From Diabrotica undecimpunctata (taxonomy: Eukaryota; Arthropoda; Insecta; Coleoptera; Chrysomelidae), in the NCBI RefSeq assembly GCF_040954645.1, contig NC_092804.1:38779753-38843752 (forward strand): 64,000 nucleotides of DNA, in the 5' to 3' direction. The notes beneath the pieces were generated by a model, which was not told the DNA's origin, searched no databases, and saw only the letters and a program-made list of their open reading frames with translations. This document shows, in pieces, positions 44,696 through 56,694 of the stretch. Positions within the stretch are counted from its first letter, which is position 1, and each line of letters starts with the position of its first letter. The position numbers were made by a program, and so were the translations under genes.

Positions 44696-45600
44696 TTAAA
44701 TGTCAATTGATAAATTGTTGTTTGTGTTATTATTACATTTATCTAGTAGTAACAAATAGGAGAACATTTCATTTAGATGGCCAATATCCGTTTTATGATT
44801 CATTGTATTATTATTTTGGCAAATGTAGGCCATTTCAAGAAAAAGTCTTTTGGTGATGTTACTTTCCTGTTCTACTACTTTGATGTTATTATAATCTATC
44901 TGATGCCCATTTTTAAATACATGTTCACCCAATGCAGTTTTTTCAGGATGCAGTCTATTATCTGACTTGTGGGATGTAATGCGATCTTTAAGGCATCTTG
45001 ATGTTTGACCATAGTATACTTGTTCACATGATCCGCACGGTATACAGTAAACAACATCTGTTAAAGACAAGAGTGCGGATTGGTCTTTAAGTTTAGAAAA
45101 AACTTTGTTAACTGTTAGTACCGTTTTATGTGCAATTTTGATATTATTAATTGATGAAAAAATTCTACTTAGTTTCTGTCCAATGTCTTTAATGTATGGA
45201 AGAGATACATATCTAATTGTAGTTTGTTGTGGTAAAGGATCTACAGGTCCAATTCTATCTTGTGATACAGACAGATTTTCTTCGTTTCTTAAATGACTAG
45301 TTAAATTTTGTGGAGTGTTAAATAAAATTTTCTTTAGTAGTATACTTGGGTATGAGTTTTCAATGAATAGGTTATAAAGGATTTTTAGATTTTTTGTATG
45401 GAAAGCGGTATCGCTGATTTTAAGGACACGATTTTTCATTTCTTTAACTAAATTTAGTTTCATCGAATATTTATGGTATGACCAATAATTTAAATATCTG
45501 CCTGAACTGAGAGGTTTTCTATACCAATCAACCAGTAAATGGGTACCTTTTCGTATTAATTTGGTATCTAAAAAAGGTACTGAACCTGTAGTATCTTCAC
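44696..45600 (-). pseudogene. Penelope-like ORF, left copy, RT thumb to GIY-YIG
   Basis: The frame is open from the duplication boundary to a stop near 44696. It begins VPFLDTKLIRKGTHLL and WYRKPLSSGRYLNYWS (RT thumb side), continues RNEENLSVSQDRIGP and PYIKDIGQKLSRIFS (linker), then VVYCIPCGSCEQVYYGQTSR, LKDRITSHKSDN, ALGEHVFKNGHQIDY and TKRLFLEMAYI (GIY-YIG). Identical by eye to the C-terminal 255 residues of the right copy. Truncated 5', so no RT active site; the endonuclease half is undamaged. Confidence 0.9.
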
Positions 45601-46883
45601 TTTATCTTTATATTTATCTAGATATATGTACACTTGCCATTAGTAATAAATGGGAGATTATTGCTCAACATTGTAACATTGATAAGGACACATTTTTCAA
45701 ACTGTTAACTTTTCTTTTCGAAAACAATTATTTTTCATTTAACAACAAATTTTACAAACAAACTTTTGGTACACCTATGGGGAACCCTATATCACCAATA
45801 ATTTCCTGTTATGTAATGGACCACATACTAGACACCATCATCCTTGTCCTACCTTATAAATTACATTTTATAAAAAAATATGTTGATGACATAATATTAG
45901 CATTACCAAGCACAGGGATAAATGATATACTTTGGTATTTCAACAGTTACAACCCCTACATTCAATTCACATTAGAATGTGAAGATACTACAGGTTCAGT
46001 ACCTTTTTTAGATACCAAATTAATACGAAAAGGTACCCATTTACTGGTTGATTGGTATAGAAAACCTCTCAGTTCAGGCAGATATTTAAATTATTGGTCA
46101 TACCATAAATATTCGATGAAACTAAATTTAGTTAAAGAAATGAAAAATCGTGTCCTTAAAATCAGCGATACCGCTTTCCATACAAAAAATCTAAAAATCC
46201 TTTATAACCTATTCATTGAAAACTCATACCCAAGTATACTACTAAAGAAAATTTTATTTAACACTCCACAAAATTTAACTAGTCATTTAAGAAACGAAGA
46301 AAATCTGTCTGTATCACAAGATAGAATTGGACCTGTAGATCCTTTACCACAACAAACTACAATTAGATATGTATCTCTTCCATACATTAAAGACATTGGA
46401 CAGAAACTAAGTAGAATTTTTTCATCAATTAATAATATCAAAATTGCACATAAAACGGTACTAACAGTTAACAAAGTTTTTTCTAAACTTAAAGACCAAT
46501 CCGCACTCTTGTCTTTAACAGATGTTGTTTACTGTATACCGTGCGGATCATGTGAACAAGTATACTATGGTCAAACATCAAGATGCCTTAAAGATCGCAT
46601 TACATCCCACAAGTCAGATAATAGACTGCATCCTGAAAAAACTGCATTGGGTGAACATGTATTTAAAAATGGGCATCAGATAGATTATAATAACATCAAA
46701 GTAGTAGAACAGGAAAGTAACATCACCAAAAGACTTTTTCTTGAAATGGCCTACATTTGCCAAAATAATAATACAATGAATCATAAAACGGATATTGGCC
46801 ATCTAAATGAAATGTTCTCCTATTTGTTACTACTAGATAAATGTAATAATAACACAAACAACAATTTATCAATTGACATTTAA
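45592..46883 (+). CDS. Penelope-like RT (partial) plus GIY-YIG endonuclease, open reading frame
   Basis: An undamaged frame of about 430 codons. It starts within RT at SLYLYIYLDICTLAI, apparently a diverged motif A neighbourhood (S-L-F-T-N-I-P-L in the family). Motif B QTFGTPMGNPISPIISCYVMD and the active-site box KKYVDDIILAL (about residues 110-120) follow, then FLDTKLIR and YRKPLSSGRYLNYWS. The linker leads to GIY-YIG: VYCIPCGSCEQVYYGQTSR, RITSHKSDN, HVFKNGHQIDYNNI and FLEMAYICQ. It ends KCNNNTNNNLSIDI. Penelope proteins reverse transcribe at nicked DNA ends. The RT N-terminal third, including the catalytic Asp of motif A, is missing, so the protein is incomplete despite the open frame. No start codon can be assigned. 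Confidence 0.9.
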
Positions 46884-47132
46884 AAGAATTTTGTCAAAAT
46901 AATGTCACGTATTTATTTAGAATAATTAAGTGTTTTTGTATTTACAGTAATAATTTTTTAAAAATTTTAAACATAAAAATAGTTTTTATATATTAAAATA
47001 GATGAGAGACCATGAAAAATTTTATCAATATTATAATAGATCTTTGTTGATACAACCTCGTTAAGTTTGTAAGTAGAAACAATTTTTAATTAATTATACC
47101 AACACCAACAATTTCTTAATCACATTTGTAGC

Positions 47133-47167
47133 TCCCTGATGAAGGACATAACCAATGTCCGAAAGCT
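47133..47167 (+). ncRNA. Hammerhead ribozyme motif, right Penelope copy
   Basis: TCC, CTGATGA (47136-47142), stem II AGGACAT-AACCA-ATGTCC (47143-47160), GAAA (47161-47164), GCTT, GGA. Core complete, stem II 6 bp, stem I short. It lies about 70 bp before the element's end, as in the 23.6-kb copy. Confidence 0.82.
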
Positions 47168-47234
47168 TGGAATAAAAATTTAAAAGAGTACACATTTCAT
47201 TTTTATTGCTGCAAACCCACTATTTAACGTTTAC

Positions 47235-47239
<5 letters not shown>

Positions 47240-47323
<84 letters not shown>
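47240..47323. repeat. (TA)n microsatellite, right of the Penelope inverted duplication
   Basis: Pure TA tract of about 84 bp starting within 4 bp of the right copy's end. Confidence 0.95.
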
Positions 47324-47326
<3 letters not shown>

Positions 47327-47639
47327 GGGACATTTTATTTAGAGGAACAGTTAGTTTTTGAAGATCGCGCCGCGTTTTAAAATGTAACGCACGTATTATA
47401 AATTATATAATTATTAAGTGTAAAATAAATTAGTACAAATAAAGACTTTAAATAAACTTTTAGGTGTTATAAATAGAACCTTTAATAGTAAATAAAAAAA
47501 CAATAAATTAGATAAATAAAAACTTAACAATACAATTATAACAATTTACAAATACATAGAAATTGCAGTTTTAATACCTTCAATATAATAATTTTTCAAA
47601 ACTTTACAATTATGTCATTATACTTCCGGGATAACGATA

Positions 47640-48420
47640 TGTAGTTAAGATTATGTGCTAAAAACATGGAAAAAATATAAAAAAAGAGGGTTTGTCATAT
47701 TTTAATCATGTTTGGTTTGAAAATGGCAAACCCAGTCCCGCCATTAGAAATAACGAAAAAATAACAAAAATAATTATTTATTGACATGCCGCTGAGTTTA
47801 AGTGATAAAAATATGTAGCAAAATACCAAAAAAATGGGTTTTTTCGAATTTTGGGGATGTTACGAAGCAAAAATAACTCCGACATTTAAAAGAACAAAAA
47901 AAAATATACGAAAAATAATTATTTAGGTTTGCCAAAAATACATAACCTTAAAAATAATTTGAAAAATTTAAATATCTTTCCTGAGCTCAATTTTGCTTCA
48001 AAAAATATGAAACAAATCAGATTGTTTTTGGACATGAATGTATTTCAATGATAATCACCACTCAAATAAAGGCATTGGAGAAAAAAATCGTTAATTGTCA
48101 TATTTAAATGACGATAGGTGCTTAAACATAGGAAAACATAAAAAATTTTTTTTTTAGAATTTTGAGGATTTTTCGGAGGGAAAATGGAAAATTTAATTTC
48201 GTCACTCTAAAGATCAAAAAAAACTTACGAAAAATAATGATTTGAAAGTTTGCCAAAAATTACCAACACAACATAGATTTTTTTGAAAAATTTAAATGTC
48301 TTCCATGAACCTAATTTTAATCCAAATAATCTGAAAAATATCAGAGGGTTTTTGGGTATTAAAATGTATGATTGTCAATTTTTTCAAAATTTTGACAGCA
48401 AAGCATCGCTCAGGATTTTT
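47640..48420. repeat. Diverged tandem repeat block
   Basis: Similar blocks recur: ACGAAAAATAATTATTT...GTTTGCCAAAAAT near 47905 and ACGAAAAATAATGATTT...GTTTGCCAAAAAT near 48228. Each is followed by GAAAAATTTAAAT and a TGAGCTCAATTTTG / TGAACCTAATTTTA pair. A weaker third block lies near 47640-47790. Spacing between the two clear blocks is about 320 bp. Function unknown; it may be an old satellite or part of a large repeat. Confidence 0.6.
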
Positions 48421-50589
48421 TTTTTTCGAAAAAACACGTTTTTGCCATACGTAGCTAAGAATTTGTCTAAATTGGTTACTAAATAATTACTTTTAAGTTC
48501 CTAATCCGAAATAAAAATCCAGTTAGTGTAGATTTTACCATCTCATCCTGCTATAGCCTTTGCACTACATATGTGGCATTCCCTATCAGCATCAAAGTAT
48601 GAATCATATTATAATTTTTTGTACCTCTTATAAATTTTTATAAATAAATCTCTACAAACATAAAATTTTAAATTTCCACTTTAACACCCTGTATTTTTCT
48701 TAATATCAACATCTACCGTTTCTTTTGTACAATTATTTAAGGACCACCCTGTACATGTGGAAATGTGAAAGTACAATTTCGTGAAAATAAAGAAAATAAT
48801 AAAAATAGATAGAATGATAACATTCTTATTAAATGAGACAACAGGCAATATGCATAAATAAAAGTCGAAGCAGAATAAGAATATATAAAAACATACACAT
48901 AATATTATAGAATTTGTATTCGGTAATAAAACCTACATTTTGTATATGATTAGATTGTTTTTATATGAGTGGTATTAAAAGAAGTACCGGTAAAAAAAAT
49001 GGTTATCGATAGTTGGAATAATATTAATGTTGTAAAGCTATTTTCTTGTGGCATGTTAAAGTAATTACTATTTAAATGGGAATAATCCACAATAAACATT
49101 AATAATATTGGAATAATATTTCCACCATTACAAACCAATACACGTCGCATAAAAGCATGCTACCAAGAAAAAATATATTATAAATCTAATAAAGAAAATA
49201 GATAGATTTGGAAATGTCCAATTTTTTAGGCAATGAATTTTGTGTATATAAAATTAACAAAGTTTACACATACTTTTACATATTTTAGGGACATAACCGT
49301 AAAGTTCTGTAGAAACCATCAAGTGGTTTCAGAGAGCATTACTACTTGTCGACGCGTCTTTTGTTTCCAAACTTTAACGATCCTATTTCAGTCCAGCTCT
49401 GAATCTAGCCATGTGGTGCGCAACTGCACCGCTTGCATCTACGCCGAGACCACTATCGTCTGGCTGAGGTCTTTGTTGTCTGCGGGAAAACGGGGAAATG
49501 AGAAATGGAAAATGGGAGGCAAAAATTTAAAAATTGTTCTACTTGGACGAAAATATAAACTGCTTTAAACAGCATAGTTGGTTGCGCGCACGTCTATAAA
49601 AGATATCTCCTTTATCTTTTTCAATCTTTTGTTAGGGAATTCTGTTTACAAACACAAAATACTTTGTTAGGAAAAAGAAATGATGAAATTACGCAGAAAC
49701 AAACGAGAGACTTAATTCGACGAAAAAACTTTAGTTATGAAAGAGTTATATTTTATAAATCTACAGAGAAATCCTTTTATGGGGTAGGAATAAAATGACA
49801 GCATTACCAAAAGATCTTTAACTAAGCGCGTCTAATCTTTAAATTTAAATTAAACAAAGGGTATGTGAGATATGATCGAAGTTTTTTATTCTTTTGAATG
49901 GTCTCTTTATGCTACACTTTATGTAAGGTGGCGGTTTCGCTGGGTGACATCCATCCGAAATGTCCAATTTTTCGTGACTCTTAAAACAAGCTGAATTTGA
50001 CCGATAGTATGGGTTATGTTACCTAATGTAAGTTTATCTACTAAAAAAAGTAAGAATAAATTAAGGTCTGTCAAAAGGTTGTCAAAAATGAGTGGCAACT
50101 TTAGTTGCCACAGACCGCTGTCGGTTTGGTAATAATAAAAAATTTCTATGTAATAAAAATGTATTAAATACTAATCGTGTTTTAACAAAACTAGAGATAC
50201 ATAGTATGAAAGTTATTTATGGAAAGTTTCAAAGCAAGTCACATATAGGGACACATTAGATTTGTTACACAAGTATGTTGTTTTTTTGGCACATTTTGAA
50301 TCGGCGGTACTTTGAGTCTCCTTTCACTATAATATGATTTTTCTTGCCCATTCTTAGATCTTTTAAAACAGCGGATGTTGAAAACTATGTATGCGGTACG
50401 AGTTTAGTGAAAGAAAATCCATATTTTGTAAGAAGCTGTAATACTAGCTGTTATAAATTGCAAGTATTGTAATTCGTGGCCTAAAAGCCGATATAGAAGC
50501 CAACCTTGAACACAACATACATTTACAGACCAAGTATAGAGCGGCCATATCACTTTTTATTGCGAATTTTGGATCTATATTGAGCAGTG
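48421..50589. other. Repeat-rich intergenic DNA
   Basis: Contains ACACCCTGTAT-type words at 48685 and 48745, a copy of the CTATTTAAATGGGAATAA repeat at 49041-49092 (partner of 18534-18585), and a perfect hairpin GTGGCAACTTTAGTTGCCAC at about 50093-50112. A GC-richer open stretch near 49320-49500 has no family match that I recognise. No gene supported. Confidence 0.4.
49041..49092. repeat. Second copy of the TTTAAATGGGAATAA repeat
   Basis: About 52 bp closely matching 18534-18585 (TTTTCTTGTGGCA, then CTATTTAAATGGGAATAA and CCACA). Only one arm is present here. Confidence 0.75.
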
Positions 50590-51713
50590 AACTGATCATT
50601 TAGGTTAACACCTCCCATATTAGAATTATATTGGCAAATGGCATCAGGGAATTTTAATCATTACCTTCTTTTACTAAATCACTAAACATTTTTAAACGGC
50701 ATTTCTGTTTCTGTGTAGCAATTTGACAGTACTTTTACTACAGTATTAACATTCCATCTAAAAGCTGTTAAAGATGTGATATGCGTCGTCCTTCTCTTAC
50801 ATTTTTTGAAAGATTCTTGAAGGCAAATTCATCCATTTTTCTGCTTTTTTTTCGCAACGTTCCAGTTCCTCTCAAGTCTCGTTTAGACAGTTCTTCAAGT
50901 AAGGACACATAAGTAAATAAATTGTCAAAATATAATTTAGTTCCGCTCGAAATGTTGGCATATTCAGCATGTCCTAGTACTACATTTCCTCCCTGTCCGA
51001 GTCCAGTATCAGGAAGCTTTGTATATGTACCACAGTATGGTTCACCGTGAGATACAAATCCATTTGGGTTTGTTAAAACCCACAATTTAAACCCAAAATG
51101 GATAGGTTTGCCCGTATAAATTGTTTTGTAGGATGACGTCCATAATACGGGACTATGCTTTCATAGTCTCTCAATTTGTAAAACCTGTCAGTGTTTATTT
51201 TAGAATTATCATTAGATGGAGATACCGTAGACTCGACGTCTCCGCATGGCTTCTGCAACTATAGCTACCTTGCAATCAGGTTAATTTTGCCAATACAGCC
51301 GCTTACTCGGCAGTTGGTGCTAAACAGGCAAAGATTATTCAAAAGAAGACAGAAATTTTATCATAAGTTACATTTAAGCTATGCATTTCTTTTTGACCAG
51401 TAAAAAGATTAGTTTGTGTAGTTAAGTGTTCCATTAGAGTATCGGTAAAAAAGCACTTGAAAGCGTGAATCGAAGGATTTATTGAGTTTTATAAAAAATT
51501 CATAGCCAATGGTCCAGAGGGTATATTAATGGCAGGTAAATTCCAATTGCTTTCTTTGTGTTGAGACCAGACAGTGTTTGAAGATGCAATTACTTTTCGC
51601 TTTTTGTTTCCAATAAGTTTTGAAGTACCTGGCTGTAGAAAATCAATATTTTTCTCATTCAAACAGACATTTACTGTACTGTTTGAATAATTCTCAGCAA
51701 TTTCCTCATCCAA
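50590..51713 (-). pseudogene. piggyBac-type transposase relic (minus strand)
   Basis: Minus strand: MDEEIAENYSNS and FLQPGTSKLIGNKKRK (N-terminal), then SIVPYYGRHPTKQFIR, FKLWVLTNPNGFVSHGEPYCG, VVLGHAEYANIS, KLYFDNLFTYVSLLEEL (second Asp block, D-N-x-F) and GTGTLRKK. Further decayed text to about 50590 (QIATQKQKCRLKMFS). The Y-G-R-H-x-x-K-Q-F-I-R-G and F-D-N motifs are characteristic of piggyBac. Frameshifts and deletions; the first Asp region is missing. Confidence 0.8.
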
Positions 51714-51834
51714 CTCAACAATTGCTTGCGATCTAAGGAGTGCATGTAGTGCATTTGTTTATTTGAGTAAATTTTTGAAATATGAAATGAAGATGGCACT
51801 AACTAGGTACTAAAGAGTTAATAGTTTTGTTAGA

Positions 51835-52335
51835 AGAAGACTCGGATTGTGAAAATGCTGACTCACTTAATGTGGGTTATTTTCCGCCGAAATTAGATGA
51901 AGTTTCCAATGTAGAAGACATTGATGATAATATTATTTGTGAATAATCAATAAAATCAGATATTGCAGGTACATATGGAATACAAGTGATTGGCGATTCT
52001 GATTATGATATTCCTCTGAACCACAGATAAAACGTCCAAAAAAAAATCAGACAAAAATAGTAAATCCAAATTTGTTTCAAGTTATTATTATAACCAACAG
52101 ATACTCCTTTATACCAACATAGATTTAAAAAAATTTATTGACATATGTATATATTATCTGGTTTACACTCTACTTCAAGTTGATTTGCTTTACCAGATGA
52201 AACCAGATTCGACAATATTGGCCACATTACAAAAAGAGACGATAGTGCAAGAATGTCGAATGTGCAAAAGTAATAACTATTTATTTATGTAAAAGGTGTA
52301 GAGTGCATCTACACCCCGAATGTTATGGAAATTTT
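51835..52335 (+). pseudogene. piggyBac-type relic (plus strand), N- and C-terminal ends only
   Basis: Plus strand: LLEEDSDCENADSLNVGYFPP and VSNVEDIDDN (acidic N-terminus) at 51828-51945. At about 52238-52335 a zinc-finger tail QECRMCKSNN, FICKRCRVHLHPECYGNFH follows. This is the cysteine-rich C-terminus of piggyBac proteins. The core is deleted. It is divergently arranged next to the minus-strand relic, only about 115 bp away. Confidence 0.7.
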
Positions 52336-52984
52336 CACCTTAAAATTTATTTACCATTTAAGATACAATATGTTCCTTCATTAAAAATTGTACTGTTTTT
52401 CCTTGAAAATGAGAAAAAAAAAATCTTTTTGGTTGTAAATTAGTTTTAATTTATGTGTTTTTAATCCAATCTAATAAATTAATTTTCAAATTTATCTTTG
52501 TTTAATATATCGCCCTAATGGGTTAATACTATAAAAAGAATAAACTTACCCCAAATTTACTTTACTTACCTTAATACTCTTTTAAAGTTAATAATAAAGT
52601 ATATTTAATAAATATATTCCCAAGAAATAGAACACACTACGTCTATGCACATATTGAATGTGGAACGAATAAACTAAAATATCATATTTCTCTCATTCCC
52701 ATTCTTTCTAAGAACGTAAATATATATAGACCAGCGAAATGTTGATAAGTTTACCAATGTTTCAAACTATTCAATGAACTTGTCTAACCATACGCTCGTG
52801 AATCGCACCAATTTATATTGTTACGGGGGCAAATTTTATGGGACTAACTTACCTTTTCACTTATTTACATGGGCGAATCATACACAATAAAAATGACCCC
52901 GGTAAGAATTTACTTCTGAGATTTCGCATGGTTGCCGTTAGCTCTTAGTTCAATTTGTATATTAGTCACCTTTAATTGAAAATT
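52336..52984. other. AT-rich intergenic DNA
   Basis: Nothing recognised. Confidence 0.4.
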
Positions 52985-53275
52985 GCCGGACTATAGCTCA
53001 TATCTACCTTGATTTCTCATTATATGTTCCAAGTACTGCAGCTTACGACCCTTCACGTAGTTGATTAAATCCACGGTTATGTTAATCCTCCATAGTACTT
53101 CTTCATTCTGGACTTTGTCTGTCCATGGTATCTTCAGGATCCTTCTATAACCATAGCTCAAAAGCCTGAAGTTGTGATAGAGTTTCCGCCTTCAATGTCC
53201 ACGTTTCTACTCCGTGCAGAAGCACTGAGTATACGTAACATTTAAGGAGCCTTATTTGGATAATGACTGGATTAT
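52985..53275 (-). mobile_element. RTE-like LINE 3' fragment
   Basis: Minus strand: LLKCYVYSVLLHGVETWTLKAET, LQAFELWL, then frameshifted IPWTDKV and GRKLQYLEHIM. It is the post-RT region of the RTE family. Degraded. Confidence 0.75.
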
Positions 53276-54091
53276 GTACCGTAATTTGAAATGTGCTAGT
53301 ATGTACAGTTAATTCACATCTATTCGTATTCTGGTTTAATTGTAATATACTACTTAATTTAATTTTGTAAAACTTATATTTTGAAAACGACTGCTGATAG
53401 AGAGGCAGTAACGTCTAATGAAGCAGTTTTAGTGTTATAATTTTGGTTACTTCACATTCTGCAGTGATTACAAAACCCTGAAAAGGGTTTCTTTTATATT
53501 TTTTTGGCTTCGGTTTTAATGACTATATAACTCGATACTCGATACTTAAAAATAATAAGATTCACAAAAAAGAACATCCTTATGTCTCTAACGTCACCTA
53601 ATAAACTTGGAAGTCGCTAAATCAGAAGACTAACTAATACTAACTCAATATAGTATTATAAAGGCAACAGAAATATTTAGTGAGAGACATGTTTAATATA
53701 AAGATGAAAAGAATGTAGCAGATCTCAAAAGAAGGTGTAAATATATTGAAAAGGGTAATTCTTCACGAACGAATCATGTAACTTATTTATATTTTATTAA
53801 ATTTTATGTAACATTTTCTGAAAAGAAATCGTTTTATAACAAGCAAGCTTTTTTGTCAATATTCTTGAGACATTTATTCATTGTAAATTAAAGCGTAATA
53901 TTTTTACGTCTTTATGATTTAGCGGACTAAAAAAATATTTTTTACTTTTTTTGTAAAGCAAATCTTAATCTAATTTTCAAATCTTGTATTACAATTTTAA
54001 AGTAATATCTGTATAATAATTATAAACGTAAAAAAGTGCACCTATAGAAATATACCGTTGATATAAGAAATTACCGTAAGGCAGAGGAATC
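53276..54091. other. AT-rich intergenic DNA
   Basis: No gene recognised. A short inverted word AAAACCCT/AGGGTTT occurs near 53470-53490. Confidence 0.4.
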
Positions 54092-55301
54092 AAGAGAATC
54101 TACAAGCTGTGTGAAAGTCAAATTTCCTCCAACCAGTTCGGGTTTACAAATGCTGTTGTTACTAGAGACGCTTTGTTCTCAGTACAAGTCTTATTCCAGA
54201 GATACAGAGACGTCAACTGCGACGTATACGTATGTCTGGTTGATTAGGAGAAAGCGTTTGATCGAGTATAGCACGCCAAGATGATGCAAATACTAAAAGA
54301 AACAGGAATTAACAACAAGATCTGAAAATGATTAGAAATCTTTACTGGAATCAGACAACAAATCTCAGAGTTGAAGGTGAATACACTGACTGTGTGAAAA
54401 TCATGCGTGGAGTGAGGCAGGGCTGTATTTTGTCTCCTCTAATCTTCAATCTATACTCTGAAAGAATATTTATCGAAGCTTTGCATGAAACTGAAAAAGG
54501 TATTCTACTAAACGGTTACCGGCTAAACAACATCAGATATGCAGATGGCATCATAGTATTTGGGGACAACTTAGAAGATCTACAAGTTATGAACAAAATC
54601 ACGTATTACAGTCAACTATATGGACTCAATATAAACGTTAAAAAGACAAAGCTTATGATAATTAGCAAGAAAAGGATAACAGAAGGTCAACTCTACGTCA
54701 ACCAATCCCCTGTAGAAAGAGTGACGCACTACAACTACCTCAACACCATAATAAAATGAAGAATGGACCAACAACCAGGAGATTAGAGCACGCATCGGAA
54801 AAGCTAGATCCACCTTCAATCGGATGGGGGCCTTCTTCAAGAGTCACAACCTCTCTCTTGATACAAAAGTAAGAATGCTGCGATGCTACGTCTTCTCTGT
54901 CCTATTTTATGGTGTTGAATCGTGGACCTTGAACGAAGATATGTGCAGAAAACTGGAAGCATTTGAGATGTGGCTATATCGGAGAATGCTTAAGATCCCG
55001 TGGACTGACCGAGTCACAAATAAGGAGGCCACTACTGGCTACCATCAAATCTCGAAAGTTACAGTTCTTCGGACATATTATGAGAAATGAATCCAGATAT
55101 GCTCTCCTTTAAGCCGTCCTGCAAAGAAAAATATTTGGGAAACGAGATCCAGGAAGAAGAAGAACATCTTGGTTAAAGAACCTCAGATTCTGGTTCAATA
55201 CAACATCTGTGCAGCTTTTGCGCGCTGCTGCATATAAGATAAAGATTGCCGTGATGATCGCTAACATTCGTAACGGATAGGCACATCAAGAAGAAGAAGA
55301 G
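54092..55301 (+). mobile_element. RTE-like LINE, RT to 3' end, with mutated active site
   Basis: Plus strand: RIYKLCESQISSNQFGF, CLVD (motif A) followed by a stop, then KIMRGVRQGCILSPLIFNLYS (motif B), NNIRYADGIIVFGD (active site, where YADD has become YADG), LNINVKKTKLMII, MLRCYVFSVLFYGVESWTL and WLYRRMLKIPWTDRVTNKEA. It ends KIAVMIANIRNG with an AAG tail at 55288-55301. The Asp-to-Gly change alone would kill polymerase activity; frameshifts are also present. Confidence 0.9.
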
Positions 55302-55429
55302 GAATCAATAAATGACAACAGCATAAGAGTGCAGAAGGCAATATCAAAGACTTTTTGAGTACTCCTAGTCATAACATCATAATACATAATACAAGAATAA
55401 GTACTATTGATCAATCCTTTGCCGTCTAT

Positions 55430-55745
55430 GCAGTTTATCATACTCCTAAAGAAGTGACGATAGACGGCGAAAACCTGAATTATCTGAGATTTGCCGATGA
55501 TGTTGCGTTAATAGCAAAAAACAGAGAAGACTTTCAGGAAATGGTATTAGACCTAAATAAAAAATCAAAAGAAATAGGACTAAAAATAAATCTAGCAAAA
55601 ACCAAATATGTAACAAACAAATATCTAGATATAACTGAGGATATAACTCTGGACAATAATGATAATGAAAAGGTTGAGTCATATATATACTTACGACAAA
55701 AAATACTCCAGTTGCCAGAGACGAAAATGCTACTGAACTCCTAAA
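55430..55745 (+). mobile_element. Second RTE-like LINE RT fragment
   Basis: Plus strand: EVTIDGENLNYLRFADDVALIAKN (active site), LNKKSKEIGLKINLAKTKYV and ESYIYLRQ. The F-A-D-D box is intact but only about 100 residues remain. Different subfamily from the preceding copy, judging by sequence. Confidence 0.8.
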
Positions 55746-56694
55746 AATCATACAAGCTGAATTTTGCTAAAAATGTCAATTTTATGACGTTTAAAAAGAG
55801 GCAAAATAGTTTACCCCTGTTACCCTCAGGCTTTCCCCTAAAACCCCCCACGTAAAGGTGGGAAAACAGAAAAAAATCGATTTACCAAGAACCTGTATCC
55901 CATAGAAAAAAAATAGTAATAATTAAATAAAAAGTAGCTTAAATAATTTTAAACAAAAACGTTCAAATGAACAAAAAATTCAATATCTTTTGATCCGACT
56001 GTCCTATCGACAAAAATCAAGATGCTTTTTAAAGGTAAAGAGTGCAGCTTTCCTATGCAATTTTTGTATTTTGCAGCAAATGAACTCAGTTTTTATAGAG
56101 GTGTCTCTTTTTTAATTACACTAGTACGTTTTTCAAAACTACTTAACTTCTGCTATAAATTACAACCACAAAATCGTCTTCTTGGAGGCATTTCCTGTGA
56201 CATGCGATTGTTTGTAATGTAAAATTTTAAATTTTGCGTTTTTACTCATATTTCAAATGACTTATATTGGTTGCCAAAAATTAAAATCGAATTTTTATGT
56301 TATGGGTTCTAAAGACTGGTCTCCAACAATCAAAATTTCACTACGACTGGCCAATGAAAGTAATAAATTGTATTGATCTCACGAGAATTGTAAGATATGG
56401 CAAAAATCGCAAATCGCAAAAAAGTGTTATTTCTGAGAGAACTGTTCGTTCTACGCAAAAAGTACTAATAAACATATTTGTTCAGAATTATTTCAGCTAC
56501 ATTTTTTATTTAAAACTTATTTTCTACGGCATACAGATTCTTGGTAAATCGATTTTTTTGTTCAGCTTTGGTGAATTATATCCCAAGAATATATTTCAAA
56601 TCTATTTTTCTCCCGAGAAAATTATCCCAAATCTTATAAGTGAGTGGAACTTTGCAAAATTGAGAGCTCGTTTTGAGATGACATCTAAATATGA
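55746..56694. other. Unassigned repeat-like region
   Basis: AT-rich with short homopolymer-flanked words (TTACCCCTGTTACCC, CCCCACGTAAAGGTGGG, CAAAAATCGCAAATCGCAAAAAA). It looks repetitive, similar in style to 47.6-48.4 kb, but I cannot name it. The 140-residue open frame at 56297-56719 has no recognisable motif. Confidence 0.35.

Larger units (their letters stand above)
44343..47236. mobile_element. Penelope-like element as a 1258-bp inverted duplication
   Basis: Left copy 44343-45600 (minus) and right copy 45979-47236 (plus) are reverse complements of equal length. I found one mismatch (near 44589 versus 47015). The 378-bp centre (45601-45978) belongs to the right copy's RT and is single copy. 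Each arm runs from the RT thumb through GIY-YIG and 3' region with a hammerhead, outward. Head-to-head partial copies are a known Penelope arrangement. (TA)n tracts lie at both outer ends. Near-identity implies very recent insertion or gene conversion. Confidence 0.93.

Noticed and set aside
45105..45296. Small plus-strand frame and its mirror at 46283-46474
   Set aside because: Antisense shadows of the Penelope ORF; they appear twice only because the locus is an inverted duplication.
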